Below are positions 11,473 to 21,397 of a stretch of 64,000 bases of DNA, one piece after another (position 1 is the stretch's first letter; each line of letters opens with the position of its first letter). A program made the translations under genes and the position numbers. The notes beneath the pieces were generated by a model. The model had not been told where the DNA came from. It saw only the letters and a list, made by a program, of their open reading frames with translations, and searched no databases. Origin of the DNA: Pogostemon cablin (taxonomy: Eukaryota > Streptophyta > Magnoliopsida > Lamiales > Lamiaceae); NCBI GenBank assembly GCA_023678885.1, contig CM042993.1, positions 2,626,501 to 2,690,500 of the forward strand, given 5' to 3'.

Positions 11473-11948
11473 CCTAGGGTTCACAAGTTGCTGCTGCTCA
11501 CCCTTATATATATATTCATTTTATAATTATTTAATTTATATATAATTATTTATAATTAATATTAATATTAATTTAATTAAAATTTCGGTATACCGATATA
11601 TACCGGTATATACCGAAACACCGATATTTTTTTCGGTATTCCGGTATATACCGGAATACCGAATTTTAAAAATTCTCTTACCGATACCGAACCGAAAAAA
11701 TCGGTACGATATCATACCGTACCGAAATTTTCGGTATGCTGAAATTTTCGATATTTGCGTTATTTTACGGTACGATAACTGCGGTATACCTATTTTTCGG
11801 TAATTTCGTCCACCCCTAGTCACGACAGCTGTGATTAAGGAAAGAAATAAATAGAGCAATTAGAGCTCCAACAACTCCACTCACGATCCATATATATTAT
11901 TCATACATACATCCTATTATAGCAGAAAACACATAATTAGTTGTGAAA

Positions 11949-12253
11949 ATGAAGAGCAAGCTGGCAAATGTGATGGCGCTTGTAGCTGCAGCTCTTCTTC
12001 TGATGGAAGCGGTGGCGTAAGTTGTAACGCCTCCGACAGCTTGGCGGCGGAGGAGGAGGAGGAGTTCTTGATGGAATCGGAGGTAAGCAGAAGGATTCTG
12101 CAGATGGGAAAAGTGACGAAGAAAACCATAGCGCTAAATCCGAAAATGCCCTACTGCAACAGACAAGTTTACGGCAGCTGCAGTGGTGCCAAGAATCAAT
12201 ATTTCAAAACACGCCCATGCGACTACAACAACAAATGTGGTCGCAAACCCTGA
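11949..12253 (+). pseudogene. RALF-like precursor with frame break after the signal peptide
   Basis: A second RALF-like gene. The ATG at 11949 opens a 23-codon signal peptide (VMALVAAALLLMEAVA) that hits TAA at 12018-12020. The rest lies in another frame (12041-12253): an acidic propeptide, the S1P-type site RRIL, and a mature region with four cysteines (YCNRQVYGSC...RPCDYNNKC). It shares YGSC and RPC contexts with the RALF at 8360 but lacks any YISY-like motif. One extra base near 12016 would join the frames, so it is either a pseudogene or a sequence error. There is a third option: GTAAGT at 12017-12022 and CAG ending at 12090 define a 74-bp intron. Its removal joins the signal peptide in frame to the mature peptide, losing most of the propeptide. 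RALF genes are normally intronless. Confidence 0.8.
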
Positions 12254-12920
12254 GATTAATACCTCACTCATCTGTTTTTATTATCGCCAAAAATTCAACG
12301 TTTGCATTGTTTAATAAAACTGGTTCTTTTTTTAGGTAATAAAAATGAATAAAGTAGTTGTATGTATATTAAGTGAGATTGTTAAATTTGAAATTGAACT
12401 ACTCCTTTCTTAAGGTCACTGTTTTCTTTTCGCACCTAGATTAAAAAATATAGTATTATTATTTTATATGTAGTGAATAATTGTATAGTATTAAATGTTG
12501 GGTCATATGTAGATTTCTTTTACTGAAAGATAAGATGAAATTAAAATTTTTTGAATGAAATATACAATATAATAAAATGAGATCTTTCACTAATTTAAAG
12601 GGAGTATTTTTTTTAGGGAAATAATAAAGGAATTTTGGTTGTAAAGCATGTTATGGTTCATATATGTAAAAATTGTGGAGAGTTCTCCAAACCGGAGAGA
12701 GTAGCTACTTTTATGATTTGCGTTTATCATCTTGCAGTTGTTTATCATGTACTGTACTTAAATTATTGCCATTGTTCTAATATTAGCCAGTAATAACAAT
12801 TAATTGAATTATGTTATAAGTAAATTAAATTTATAAATATACAAAATCACTAGTATATTAGAAAAATCCCAAGGGTATAAAAGACATGCTCTGATTCTAC
12901 TCAAACGACTTAGTTATGAA

Positions 12921-13104
12921 GGCAAAAGCTCCTGTGCGCCCGGTGACACGAAAAGATGCTCCGTGTCCCCATGTGAACACAATCCTCCCCTCCAATTCTA
13001 TTTAAACATATGTATTGCAAGGGGTTTAAATTATAAAGGGACATAAAAATTGTAAAGGCGCACAGAATGTGTTCTGTGCGCCCTGGTGCACAAGAGGTTC
13101 ACTC
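12921..13104 (-). mobile_element. Mutator-type MITE, copy 2 (short, inverted)
   Basis: A 184-bp copy in reverse orientation. It starts GGCAAAAGCTCCTGTGCG and ends TTCACTC, with exact 9-bp duplications AGTTATGAA (12912-12920 and 13105-13113). The interior differs from the longer copies and shares a CCAATTCTAT...GGGTTTAAATTA segment with the element at 58840. It ends 229 bp before the FERONIA-like start codon, inside its likely promoter. Confidence 0.85.
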
Positions 13105-13210
13105 AGTTATGAATATGATGATGATAATATGAAAGATTAGAGGCAAGAAGTGATGAAATTATTTCAATTTTCAACCGTAGGTTTTGGTTGGATAAGTCAT
13201 CGTATAGACG

Positions 13211-13239
13211 TTGACTCCACGTGGGCCTACGTCATTGAC
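13211..13239 (+). promoter_or_regulatory. G-box flanked by two W-box cores upstream of FERONIA-like gene
   Basis: Within 29 bp lie TTGAC (13211-13215), the G-box CACGTG (13218-13223, in CCACGTGG) and a second TTGAC (13235-13239). Known plant factors for these motifs are WRKY (TTGAC core) and bZIP/bHLH (CACGTG). The cluster is about 100-120 bp upstream of the start codon. Function is inferred only from motif identity. Confidence 0.45.
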
Positions 13240-13333
13240 CGAAAATAATTAAGCTCGTCGCTTTAAATTATCGCCATAAAAGTCATTCTCGCTTAAATCT
13301 TATCTTTAAATTCCAAAATTAATATCTTTCCGA

Positions 13334-16003
13334 ATGCTTCTCATGGAAAACAATTTTCTTCTATTTTCCACAAAAATAATGCACTCCCGCGCTTTGTATT
13401 ACTTCCTTCTCTTTATCATCCCAATATTCCCGACGGCCGCCGTCGCCGGTATAGCGACGCCTGCGTACACCGCCACCGATTTAATCCTCCTCAACTGCGG
13501 CGAGTCGTCGGACTCGAAAGATTACGGCAGCGAGCGGACCTGGAATGGCGATGAAGGTTCAAAGTACGCTCCATTGAACGCCGCCGCCATATCTAATGCA
13601 TCCCAAGCTTCTGGCTCCCCAGATTTTAAAGTTCCTTACGCGACGGCGCGTGTATTCAATTCTACTTTCACATACAATTTCCCCCTCTCCCCCGGCCCTA
13701 AATTTCTTCGACTCTACTTCTATCCAGATGTTTATTCTGGTTTCGATGCTTCTCAATCTCTATTGGATGCCACTGCAAATGGCATCACTTTACTCAAAAA
13801 CTTCAGTGCTTTTCTCTGTTCCAAGAATCAATCTAAATCAGGTTTTTTTATGAAGGAATTCGTCGTTAATATTGGGGAAAATCAGAGACTGAATCTAACC
13901 TTGGTGCCTGGTGGTGAAAACTCTTCTGCTGCTTTCATCAATGGGATTGAGATTGTTTCAATTCCTGAGGGACTCTACTTTAAAGGAAACGATGTGCCAA
14001 TCAAATTTGTGGATCAGACGTCTTATCTCAAAAATGATACCGTGTTGGAAACTCTTTACAGGTTAAACGTTGGTGGTGGGAGAAGAGTAGAAATTCAGGA
14101 GGATAGCGGGCCTATCCGAGGTATGTTTCGGGCCTGGGAAGTTGACGATGCATACCTGGCCGGAGATCCTAATTGGACGCCTCATGCGTATGGTCTTCGG
14201 ATCAACTACAAGAATGAAACTCCTCCTTACACTGCTCCAAAAGAGGTGTACACAACTTGTAGAGTGATGGCCAACTACAGCAAAAGCATTGATTGGTCCT
14301 TTCCTGTTGATTCTGGGTTTTACTATCTGCTCAGACTCCATTTTTGCGAGATTACGCTGGAGGTCACAGAGCAGAATCAGAGGGTGTTCACGATTGCTGT
14401 CGATGGTCAGACTGAAGAAATCCAAGCTGACGTCATTAACTGGGCCGGCGGCACTCAAATCCCCATCTTCAGAGACTACATAGCATTTGTTAATGATGAC
14501 GGCCGTCGTGGACAGAAAGATCTGTGGCTATCTCTGTTTCCTAACCTTGAGGGGCAGCCCAAGTATTCTAGTGCTTTGTTAAATGGCTTAGAAATATTCA
14601 AACTCAGCGATGGCAACCACAGTCTAGCGGCGGCGAACCCTGAACTGTCACCGGTGGTTGCTTCTCCGGGAAAGCCTTTAGATGAAAACAAAGGTGGAGG
14701 GCGTTCTATGTTCTATGTGATCATAGGCAGTGTGATCGGCGTTCTTGCGGTGGTTGGAGTAGCCAGTTTCTTGATTTTCCGGCGACGGAGAAAAGTGAAG
14801 GATTCCGGTGGCACCGCACACGGATCATCGTGGGTACCACTTTCCGTCGAATCAAGGTCCACAAACAGGACTAGTAGATCAAGTGCCTCTCTGCCGTCCG
14901 ATCTATGCAGATATTTCTTCCTCGACGAGATCAAAGCAGCCACCCTCAACTTCGACGACAACCTCATCATCGGAAGGGGAGGATTCGGCAACGTCTACAA
15001 AGGCTTAATCGACGGCGCCACCACCGTCGCGATCAAAAGGCTCAACTCCACTTCAAACCAGGGTGCTCGAGAATTCCTAACCGAAATCGAGATGCTGTCA
15101 AAGCTAAGACACCTCCACCTGGTATCACTCATCGGCTACTGCGACGAGTACGAGGAGATGATCCTGGTCTACGATTACATGTCCAAGGGGAGTCTGCGCA
15201 GCCATCTCTACAACTCCCACAATTTGCCATTAACATGGAAGCAACGTCTGCAAGCTTGCCTGGGTGCAGCGAAGGGGCTGCACTACCTCCACACCGGAGC
15301 AAAACCCAGCGTTATCCACCGCGACGTCAAAACGACCAACATCCTTCTGGACGAGAAATTCGTGGCCAAGATGTCCGATTTCGGCCTCTCCAAGGTCGGC
15401 CCCACCGGAGGGACCCATACCCACGTCAGCACCGTCGTTAAAGGCAGCTTCGGGTACGTCGACCCGGAGTACTACAAACGACAACGTTTGACTGATAAGT
15501 CCGACGTGTATTCCTTCGGCGTGGTGTTGTTGGAAATTTTGTGCGCAAGGCCACCGATTATTCCGACGGTACCGAAAGAGCAAGTGAATTTAGCCGAATG
15601 GGCTAAAATCAGTTTCCGAAAGGGGAAACTTGAAGGCATAATTGATTCGAATCTCGACGGCCAAATCGCGCCGGAGTCGTTGATGAAATTCGTTGAGATA
15701 GCCCTAAATTGTGTGAGGGACAGAGGGGTTGATCGGCCTGCAATGAGCGACGTCGTTTGGAGCCTGGAATTCGCGATGCAGTTGCAGGACACGGCGGAGA
15801 GTGGAGGCGTGTACGTTCCGCTGAGCCCATCGCAGCCGTTGCTTAGGATGGGAGATCAGGCTATCTCAACGGACGATCAGGATATATTTTCGAAGTCGGG
15901 TGAAGCTGCTGGATCAAGGACCAGTGAATTATCAACATCCAGCAGTGAAAAATTGAAGTCTGGGGATGTTTTCTCTGAGCTCATCAATCCAGTAGGACGT
16001 TGA
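13334..16003 (+). CDS. FER: FERONIA-like receptor kinase (CrRLK1L family), intact
   Basis: An 889-codon single-exon gene, close in length to Arabidopsis FERONIA. The order is: signal peptide, malectin-like extracellular region (about residues 45-430, with several N-x-S/T glycosylation sites), transmembrane helix 459-482 followed by RRRR, then a cytoplasmic Ser/Thr kinase. Kinase landmarks are the glycine loop GRGGFGNV (from 547), the catalytic Lys in VAIKR (568), HRDVKTTN (Asp 664) and DFGLS (Asp 682). All essential residues are present, and it is an RD kinase. The family senses RALF peptides and wall pectin at the plasma membrane and controls growth, fertilisation and immunity. The first ATG is used here; an ATG at 13379 (MHSRALYYFLLF) gives a more typical signal peptide and may be the true start. 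Two RALF-like genes lie within 5 kb upstream, and a broken paralogue lies downstream. Confidence 0.95.
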   Translation: MLLMENNFLLFSTKIMHSRALYYFLLFIIPIFPTAAVAGIATPAYTATDLILLNCGESSDSKDYGSERTWNGDEGSKYAPLNAAAISNASQASGSPDFKVPYATARVFNSTFTYNFPLSPGPKFLRLYFYPDVYSGFDASQSLLDATANGITLLKNFSAFLCSKNQSKSGFFMKEFVVNIGENQRLNLTLVPGGENSSAAFINGIEIVSIPEGLYFKGNDVPIKFVDQTSYLKNDTVLETLYRLNVGGGRRVEIQEDSGPIRGMFRAWEVDDAYLAGDPNWTPHAYGLRINYKNETPPYTAPKEVYTTCRVMANYSKSIDWSFPVDSGFYYLLRLHFCEITLEVTEQNQRVFTIAVDGQTEEIQADVINWAGGTQIPIFRDYIAFVNDDGRRGQKDLWLSLFPNLEGQPKYSSALLNGLEIFKLSDGNHSLAAANPELSPVVASPGKPLDENKGGGRSMFYVIIGSVIGVLAVVGVASFLIFRRRRKVKDSGGTAHGSSWVPLSVESRSTNRTSRSSASLPSDLCRYFFLDEIKAATLNFDDNLIIGRGGFGNVYKGLIDGATTVAIKRLNSTSNQGAREFLTEIEMLSKLRHLHLVSLIGYCDEYEEMILVYDYMSKGSLRSHLYNSHNLPLTWKQRLQACLGAAKGLHYLHTGAKPSVIHRDVKTTNILLDEKFVAKMSDFGLSKVGPTGGTHTHVSTVVKGSFGYVDPEYYKRQRLTDKSDVYSFGVVLLEILCARPPIIPTVPKEQVNLAEWAKISFRKGKLEGIIDSNLDGQIAPESLMKFVEIALNCVRDRGVDRPAMSDVVWSLEFAMQLQDTAESGGVYVPLSPSQPLLRMGDQAISTDDQDIFSKSGEAAGSRTSELSTSSSEKLKSGDVFSELINPVGR

Positions 16004-16578
16004 GATCCTCCTATGCTCTACTACTTTTTACAGGGATTTACGTAATACGTCTACACTTTGTACGATATATGGAGTTATAGCGGTTAACTAGAGCTATTTG
16101 AGAGCTCCATTCAACTTAATAAGGTTTGAGTTTCACTAAATTTGTGTATACTTAGCTCGCCTTATGCTTGTATAGTTAAAATTATATTCGATAAATCTCG
16201 ATTATTTTAATATTAATTATAATAAGAGTATTATTTAATTAGAGTATAATATAATAATTATTAAATTAAATAATAAATATAAAATATGGAGTATTAATTA
16301 AAAATCGATTCAATAAAATTTGATTAACTCAATTAGTTTTGCTTAACAAAACCAACTAAGTTTGAACTTAACTCGACTCAAAAATTACTCGAGCCCAATT
16401 TTCTATCGAGTGAAGCTCGAGTTCGGTTCGATAATTACTTGAATCGAACTCGAGCATGCACTACTCATGCTCAATTTCGACTTGAATAACAACTTTATGT
16501 AGTGTATTCTTTTATATATATATATAATCTAGTGATACACTTTTATAGAATGTAGTTCTTGTTAGTAATTAGCAATAG
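16004..16578. other. 3' flank of FERONIA-like gene
   Basis: AT-rich, with no gene. Positions 16340-16460 contain several short repeats of CTCGAG and AACTCGA units (for example GAACTCGAGC), which look like decayed repeat DNA. Confidence 0.4.
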
Positions 16579-16737
16579 GGGGCGACTATTTGCACCCTCT
16601 AACTAACTTACTGAACAAATCCCAAAAATATTTTAATTAACCTTTTTTAAATTAATAAGACTAAAATACCCTTATTATTAAATATACCCAAAAATTACAA
16701 ATCATCCCCCAAATTAATTCATCCCATTCAATCAGGT

Positions 16738-17109
16738 ATACTCGACGCTGATCCACAAGAACGGCAAACCAATTACCTTCTCACAGCTCTCCGACGCCCT
16801 CTCCATCAACAAAGCAAAATTTGACATTGGACTATTTCGTCTCATGCTCCATTCCAATTGTTACCAAGCATGAGAAGGGTCTATGGGAGTATGCAGAGCA
16901 GAGGTGGAATGAGTTATTTAATGAGAGCATGGCCACTGATGCTCGTTTTGTGATTAGTATAATTCTGAAACATGGTAAGCATGTGTTTGAGGGGTTGGAA
17001 ACAATGGTGGATGTTGTAGGCGGAACGGCCACGGTGGCAAAGGCGGTGGCCGATACTTTTTCGGGATTACAGTATACTGTTCTAGAGCTTTCAAATGTTA
17101 CTTACATTT
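16738..17109 (+). pseudogene. Captured plant O-methyltransferase fragment
   Basis: The reading from 16738 resembles the N-terminal dimerisation region of plant caffeate/flavonoid-type O-methyltransferases (YSTLIHKNGKPITFSQL). The frame 16821-17111 continues with the family's central region: LWEYAEQRWNELFNESMA, then KHVFEGLETMVDVVGGTATV, which matches the SAM-binding VDVGGGTGT motif with an extra Val and a Gly-to-Ala change. The segment between the two parts of the protein is missing and there is no C-terminal catalytic region, so no active enzyme is possible. It lies inside the inverted repeats of the surrounding element. Confidence 0.75.
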
Positions 17110-17760
17110 GAGAAGTCATAATTGGATTGTTCATTCTGCACTCCAGAAATTGAGCCTGCCTCCTTCGCCGGAATGTTCAGCCATCAGCTGTCTCCGAAAG
17201 AAGCGCCCCTGTTTCGGCCTATTGAGTCCTTCCTGGAATCGCTGCCCGTTGTGATCCAACCGCACCCGTGGTCGTTGCTGCCGCTGCCGGAGTGTCGCCA
17301 CTCCGGATCTGTCGACGAATAGCCACCATCGCTCGCTGTCGACCGCCATCCGTGTGCTCTCGCCAGCCACATACCGCTGAAAATCTCTCACCGAAATTCA
17401 GCACTGATAGTTTGCAATCGCGACCACCTTGCCTTGGTTCAAGCCATTTTTCGCTGCAGATCCACTCCCTTTGCTATCGCGTGTTGAAATTGCTCGCAAT
17501 CTGCCAAAGCCCTTTCAACATAAGGAAGAAAAGCTGCAGCAAGAGCCGAAATTTGGCAGAGAAGAAACGCCAAACATCGTTGTTCTCCGCTTGCCACCTC
17601 CAGGTTTCTCAATGAGCCACCGCACCATGCGTTGGATTTGTTAAAGTGTGCCACCCACCATGCTGCCTTTTTTCTTCGTCAAATCTGCAACATCGATCTC
17701 TTAGTAATGGGTATACAACAAGGCGGCTGGATTGGAAGGAGACCGATCAGAAGGGGGAGA
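17110..17760. other. GC-rich captured sequence of unknown origin
   Basis: Base composition jumps here compared with the flanking AT-rich DNA, and open frames exist on both strands (for example 17131-17391 minus and 17268-17615 plus). I do not recognise any of them. The location inside the inverted repeats suggests a second captured exon. Which strand was coding cannot be told. Confidence 0.35.
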
Positions 17761-19144
17761 GAATGAGATTATTTATTTAGGGGATGAATATTAATTTTGG
17801 GGTGTATTTAGTAATAAGGGTATTTTAGTCTTATTAATTTTTAAAAAATAAATTAAAAGATTTTTGGGATTTGTTTATTAAGTTTGGGGTGCAAATAGTC
17901 GCCCCTCCGTAATAAAGCTGTACAATAATTCATAAGTCTCTTCTTTTTTAGTCACAGCATGACATGTCCCTAATAAAATGTAGTAAATCATTGTACTTAG
18001 GGTTATGTCTTTTCCTTAAGATTTAATTTTCCCCACCCTTGTAATAAATGTCATTCCTCTGGAAAAAAAAATTGTAAGTATTATCTCCACTCCATATCTG
18101 CTTAAAAGAAACTCATTTGGAAAAACATTAAACAGTAATGTTTAATATTCATGTCCACTATAATGTTTTACTTGATATTTCATAACTTAATTTTTATTAT
18201 AACACTAGTAATTAATGACCAAAAAAATATCATACACGATAATTGAAATAATTTAAGCATGGATTATGAATCGTAAAGACGCGTCTCAGGGTCGTTTAGA
18301 GAAGTTGGGTATGGATTTTGGAAAAAATGGAAACAATAATTAGAGAATGAAGATACAGTAGACCTGGCGTTGACTTGAATGATTCAAAAAAGCCTTGGTA
18401 TTTCATTACGAGTGGTTGCTCTTCAGTCTTGGTAAGAGAAAAAAGAGTTATATCCAAAGACTTTTGTTCTCGTTACTTAATAATGTTTTCAGTGTCACTG
18501 TAAATGGCTTCACTTTGTTTAAAAACTTCAGTCCTTATCGTTATTTCGTAAATTCTTCAGACCCTGCTTTTATGAAAGAATTCGTTATTTATATTGAAGA
18601 AAATCAGAACCTGGATTTAACATTAATCCCGAATTCCAACTCTTATGCTTTCATCAACGGGGTTGAGATTGTTTCAATGCCGGTCGAACTATACTTTAAG
18701 GGAAACGATGTGGGCATCAAATTTGTGGATCAGTTATATTATCTCAAAAATGATACTGCGTTGGAAAATGTTTACAGGTTAAACGTTGGTGGTTGAAATT
18801 CAGGACGACAGCGGGCCTGGGATAATGACTCTAAATACCTGCCCGGAGATCCTAATTGGAGTCCTCATGCCAAGGATGTACACCAAAGATAATCCTCCGT
18901 ACACTGCTCCGGAAACGGTGTACAAGAGTTCTAGAGCGCTAGCCAACAACAGCAAAAGCATTGATCTGTCAATAATAACACGGAGGAAATTCAAGCCGAC
19001 ATCATTTTCTGGACTGGCGGCACTCAAATACCCATCTTCAGAGACTACATAGCAAATGTTCCTGATGTTGCTATCTCTGTTTCCCAACCTTGCGAGGCAA
19101 CCCAAATATTCGGGTGCTTTGTTAAATGGTCTAGAAATATTTGC

Positions 19145-20788
19145 TGATAAGTCATATTTTAGCATGATTATTTGGTGATAATTAAAGTCTATTTGATTTA
19201 ATTATATATTTTTATGTGCTAATAATGACTTGAATTGTTTTTTGGAGATAATTACTTTAATTATTTGAATTGATGTGGAAATAAGTTATTAAAGGAGCAA
19301 ATAAGGAAATAAACCAGTTAGCATATTTTTTAGGATTGGATCTCTCCAAATCTGTGGCATGATCGATCAAAAGAGAAAAAAAGAGATAAGAAAAAGATCC
19401 TGCATATATTTTTGAAAAGAGAATTAAGGAAAGAGATCAAACAGAGAGTGAGGCTTGCGTGCACCCGGGCGCACGGAACACATTTCGTGCGCCTTTAGAA
19501 ATTTTGTATTATGGGTAAGGGTACATTAATTTGGTCTAAAGGGTATACACTTAATTACTAAAAGGTACACAATTTTGTTCTAAAGGGTATACACTTTTCA
19601 TTAATATTTTTTTTTCTTTAGAAAATAAAGGGTACACATTTTTATACTAAAGGGTATACAATTTAACACAAAATTCTAAAGGCGCACGGAGTGTTGTTCG
19701 TGCGCCCAGATTTTTCTTTAGAAAATAAAGGGTACACATCTGTATACTAAAAGGTATACAATTTAGCACAAATTTCTAAAGGACACGGAAAGTGTTCCGT
19801 GCGCCCGGGTGCACAGGAGCTTTTGCCTCAAACAGATTAAGGAATAGATATATTTGGAGATAAGATACAGAGAAGACACGTTATTTTCTGGAGAGCAGAA
19901 CACACGTGAATTCGATAGAAGAGAAGCAGCGGTCCTCTCTTCTATCCAAGGCAGATTGGCGAAGAGTTCAAGAAGTCCTCTCTTTTAATTTTAATTTTAT
20001 TTTTATTATGAACATGCGGGGCTAATCCCCTTCTCTAATTTAGGATTCGTGAACCTCCCGTAGAATTGTTAATTTAATTATTAAGTGTTTTTCATTGAAT
20101 CTAGTGTGCAAGTTTATTTTATTACATGTTTTGATGTTCCTTATAGTAATTTAATAATTATTTTGGACTGATCAATTAATTTAATTATTTTATTGCTTAA
20201 TGTTATTCTATGAACTACAATCCGTAATTGTTGTAGGAATTGGATTAAGTAACAAATAGAGATTATTCCCTCTAGGTGTAATAGAATCTAGGTTGTATGA
20301 TCATTTCGTAGTCTAGTAATCCTATGTTTAGAGTTTTAATGCATCTACGAGTTCGAATCCATAGGGTCACTCGTAGATAGTTCAATTTAGTGTTCGTACC
20401 CTAGTTGATGAACATAAGAACATTCGGGTTGATTGGTCGTACCGTCAATCTAGGGATTTGAGTTTGCACATTAGGCTAGATGTTTAATTCGTATAATTAA
20501 TTAATTTAGTGTAAAAGGGAGGGGATCGACATCCTAAATTAGGCTTTAATCACTTGGTTAATTTTATAATTAATTTTCATCTGCTTTGTCACTTAAGAAT
20601 TGAATTAAATTTACTTTTGTTATTTTCAATTTGTCACAATCAAAATCCCCCTTTTATTTATTTTATATGTTAGTAACACTTTAATTTAATTAGAATTCAT
20701 TATTCTCTCTTGAGTTCGACCCGTACTTGCCATTATACTAAGTATTGTAGTAAGTCGGAAATAAATTATATTTTTGTAGGTCGTCGAC
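19145..20788. mobile_element. Solo-LTR-like insertion in the broken receptor kinase
   Basis: About 1.64 kb interrupting malectin-like sequence between homologues of GLEIF and LSDG. It begins TGATAAGTCATATTTTAGC and ends near TAGGTCGTCGACAG, which looks like a large LTR with TG...CA ends. It includes TTCGACCCGTACTTGCC near 20715, a common motif towards the 3' end of such LTRs. No 5-bp target duplication was identified, so the exact right edge and class are uncertain. A Mutator-type MITE (19446-19827) is nested inside. Confidence 0.55.
19446..19827 (+). mobile_element. Mutator-type MITE, copy 3
   Basis: A 382-bp copy with exact 9-bp duplications TCAAACAGA (19437-19445 and 19828-19836). It begins GAGTGAGGCTTGCGTGC and ends GGAGCTTTTGCC. 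Inner palindromic blocks GTGCACCCGGGCGCACGG are present at both ends in inverted orientation. This is the best-preserved copy in the window. Confidence 0.9.
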
Positions 20789-21397
20789 AGCCTATCAGAC
20801 GGCAACCGCAATCTTGCAGTAGTGAAGCATGAACTGGTGATGGAGGCACCAACAGAGCTGGGGAAGCAGCCTGGTAAGAAAAACATAGGTCGTTCTTCGG
20901 TGATTTACGCTGTAGTAGGCAGTATACTCTTCGTTATTGCACTGGTAGCAGCAACTTTCTTGATACCTAAACATCAAAAGAATTTAAAGGATTCGATCCC
21001 CAAGAAGAGTAATGGATCAGTACTGCCGATCAATGTTTGTAGATATTTCTCTCTCGATGAGATCAAAACAGCAACCAGAAACTTCCACGAGGATTTGGTC
21101 ATTGGCAGGGGAGGATTTGGCAACGTATACAAAGGGCAGATCGACAAGGGTTCCACCACCGTGGCAATCAAGAGACTGAACCCAACTTCCAACCAAGGTG
21201 CTCATGAATTCTTCAACGAAATTGACATGCTGTCAAAGTTTAGGTATGTCCACTTGGTTTCTCTCATTAGATACTGCAACGAACATGGTGAGATGATCTT
21301 GGTCTATGATTACATGGCTCACAGCACTCTACGCGATCATCTCTACAACTCCAAGAATTCCCCCTTAACATGGAACCAGCGCCTCCAGATTAGCTTG

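Larger units (their letters stand above)
9503..11818. mobile_element. hAT-type element with CGGTATACCG subterminal repeats, itself interrupted
   Basis: The ends are AGGGGTGGACG and CGTCCACCCCTA (inverted). The flank repeats as GTCACGA on the left and GTCACGAC on the right, an 8-bp hAT duplication with a slightly eroded left junction. Both subterminal regions (9515-9730 and 11580-11800) are dense in palindromic CGGTATACCG and CGGTAT units, as is usual for transposase-binding arrays. The middle (about 10010-10400) is less AT-rich and of unknown origin. A second hAT element is nested inside (10407-11472). The element ends 130 bp upstream of the second RALF start. Confidence 0.75.
16579..17905. 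mobile_element. Pack-MULE-like element carrying gene fragments
   Basis: A segment of about 1.33 kb bounded by long imperfect inverted repeats of roughly 130-150 bp, starting GGGGCGACTATTTGCACC and ending with its inverse. Both arms contain AACAAATCCCAAAAAT and AATAAGACTAAAATACCCTT. Long terminal repeats around captured host gene pieces are the mark of Pack-MULEs. No convincing 9-bp target duplication was found, so the class is inferred. The left half carries an O-methyltransferase fragment; the right half carries GC-rich sequence of unknown origin. Confidence 0.65.

Noticed and set aside
13559..15830. Many long open frames on the opposite strand and in other frames across the FERONIA-like gene
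   Set aside because: They are shadows of a 889-codon gene with clear family motifs. None shows a recognisable domain.
16821..17111. A functional O-methyltransferase gene
   Set aside because: The central part of the enzyme is missing upstream, the C-terminal catalytic half is absent, and the fragment lies inside transposon-type inverted repeats.
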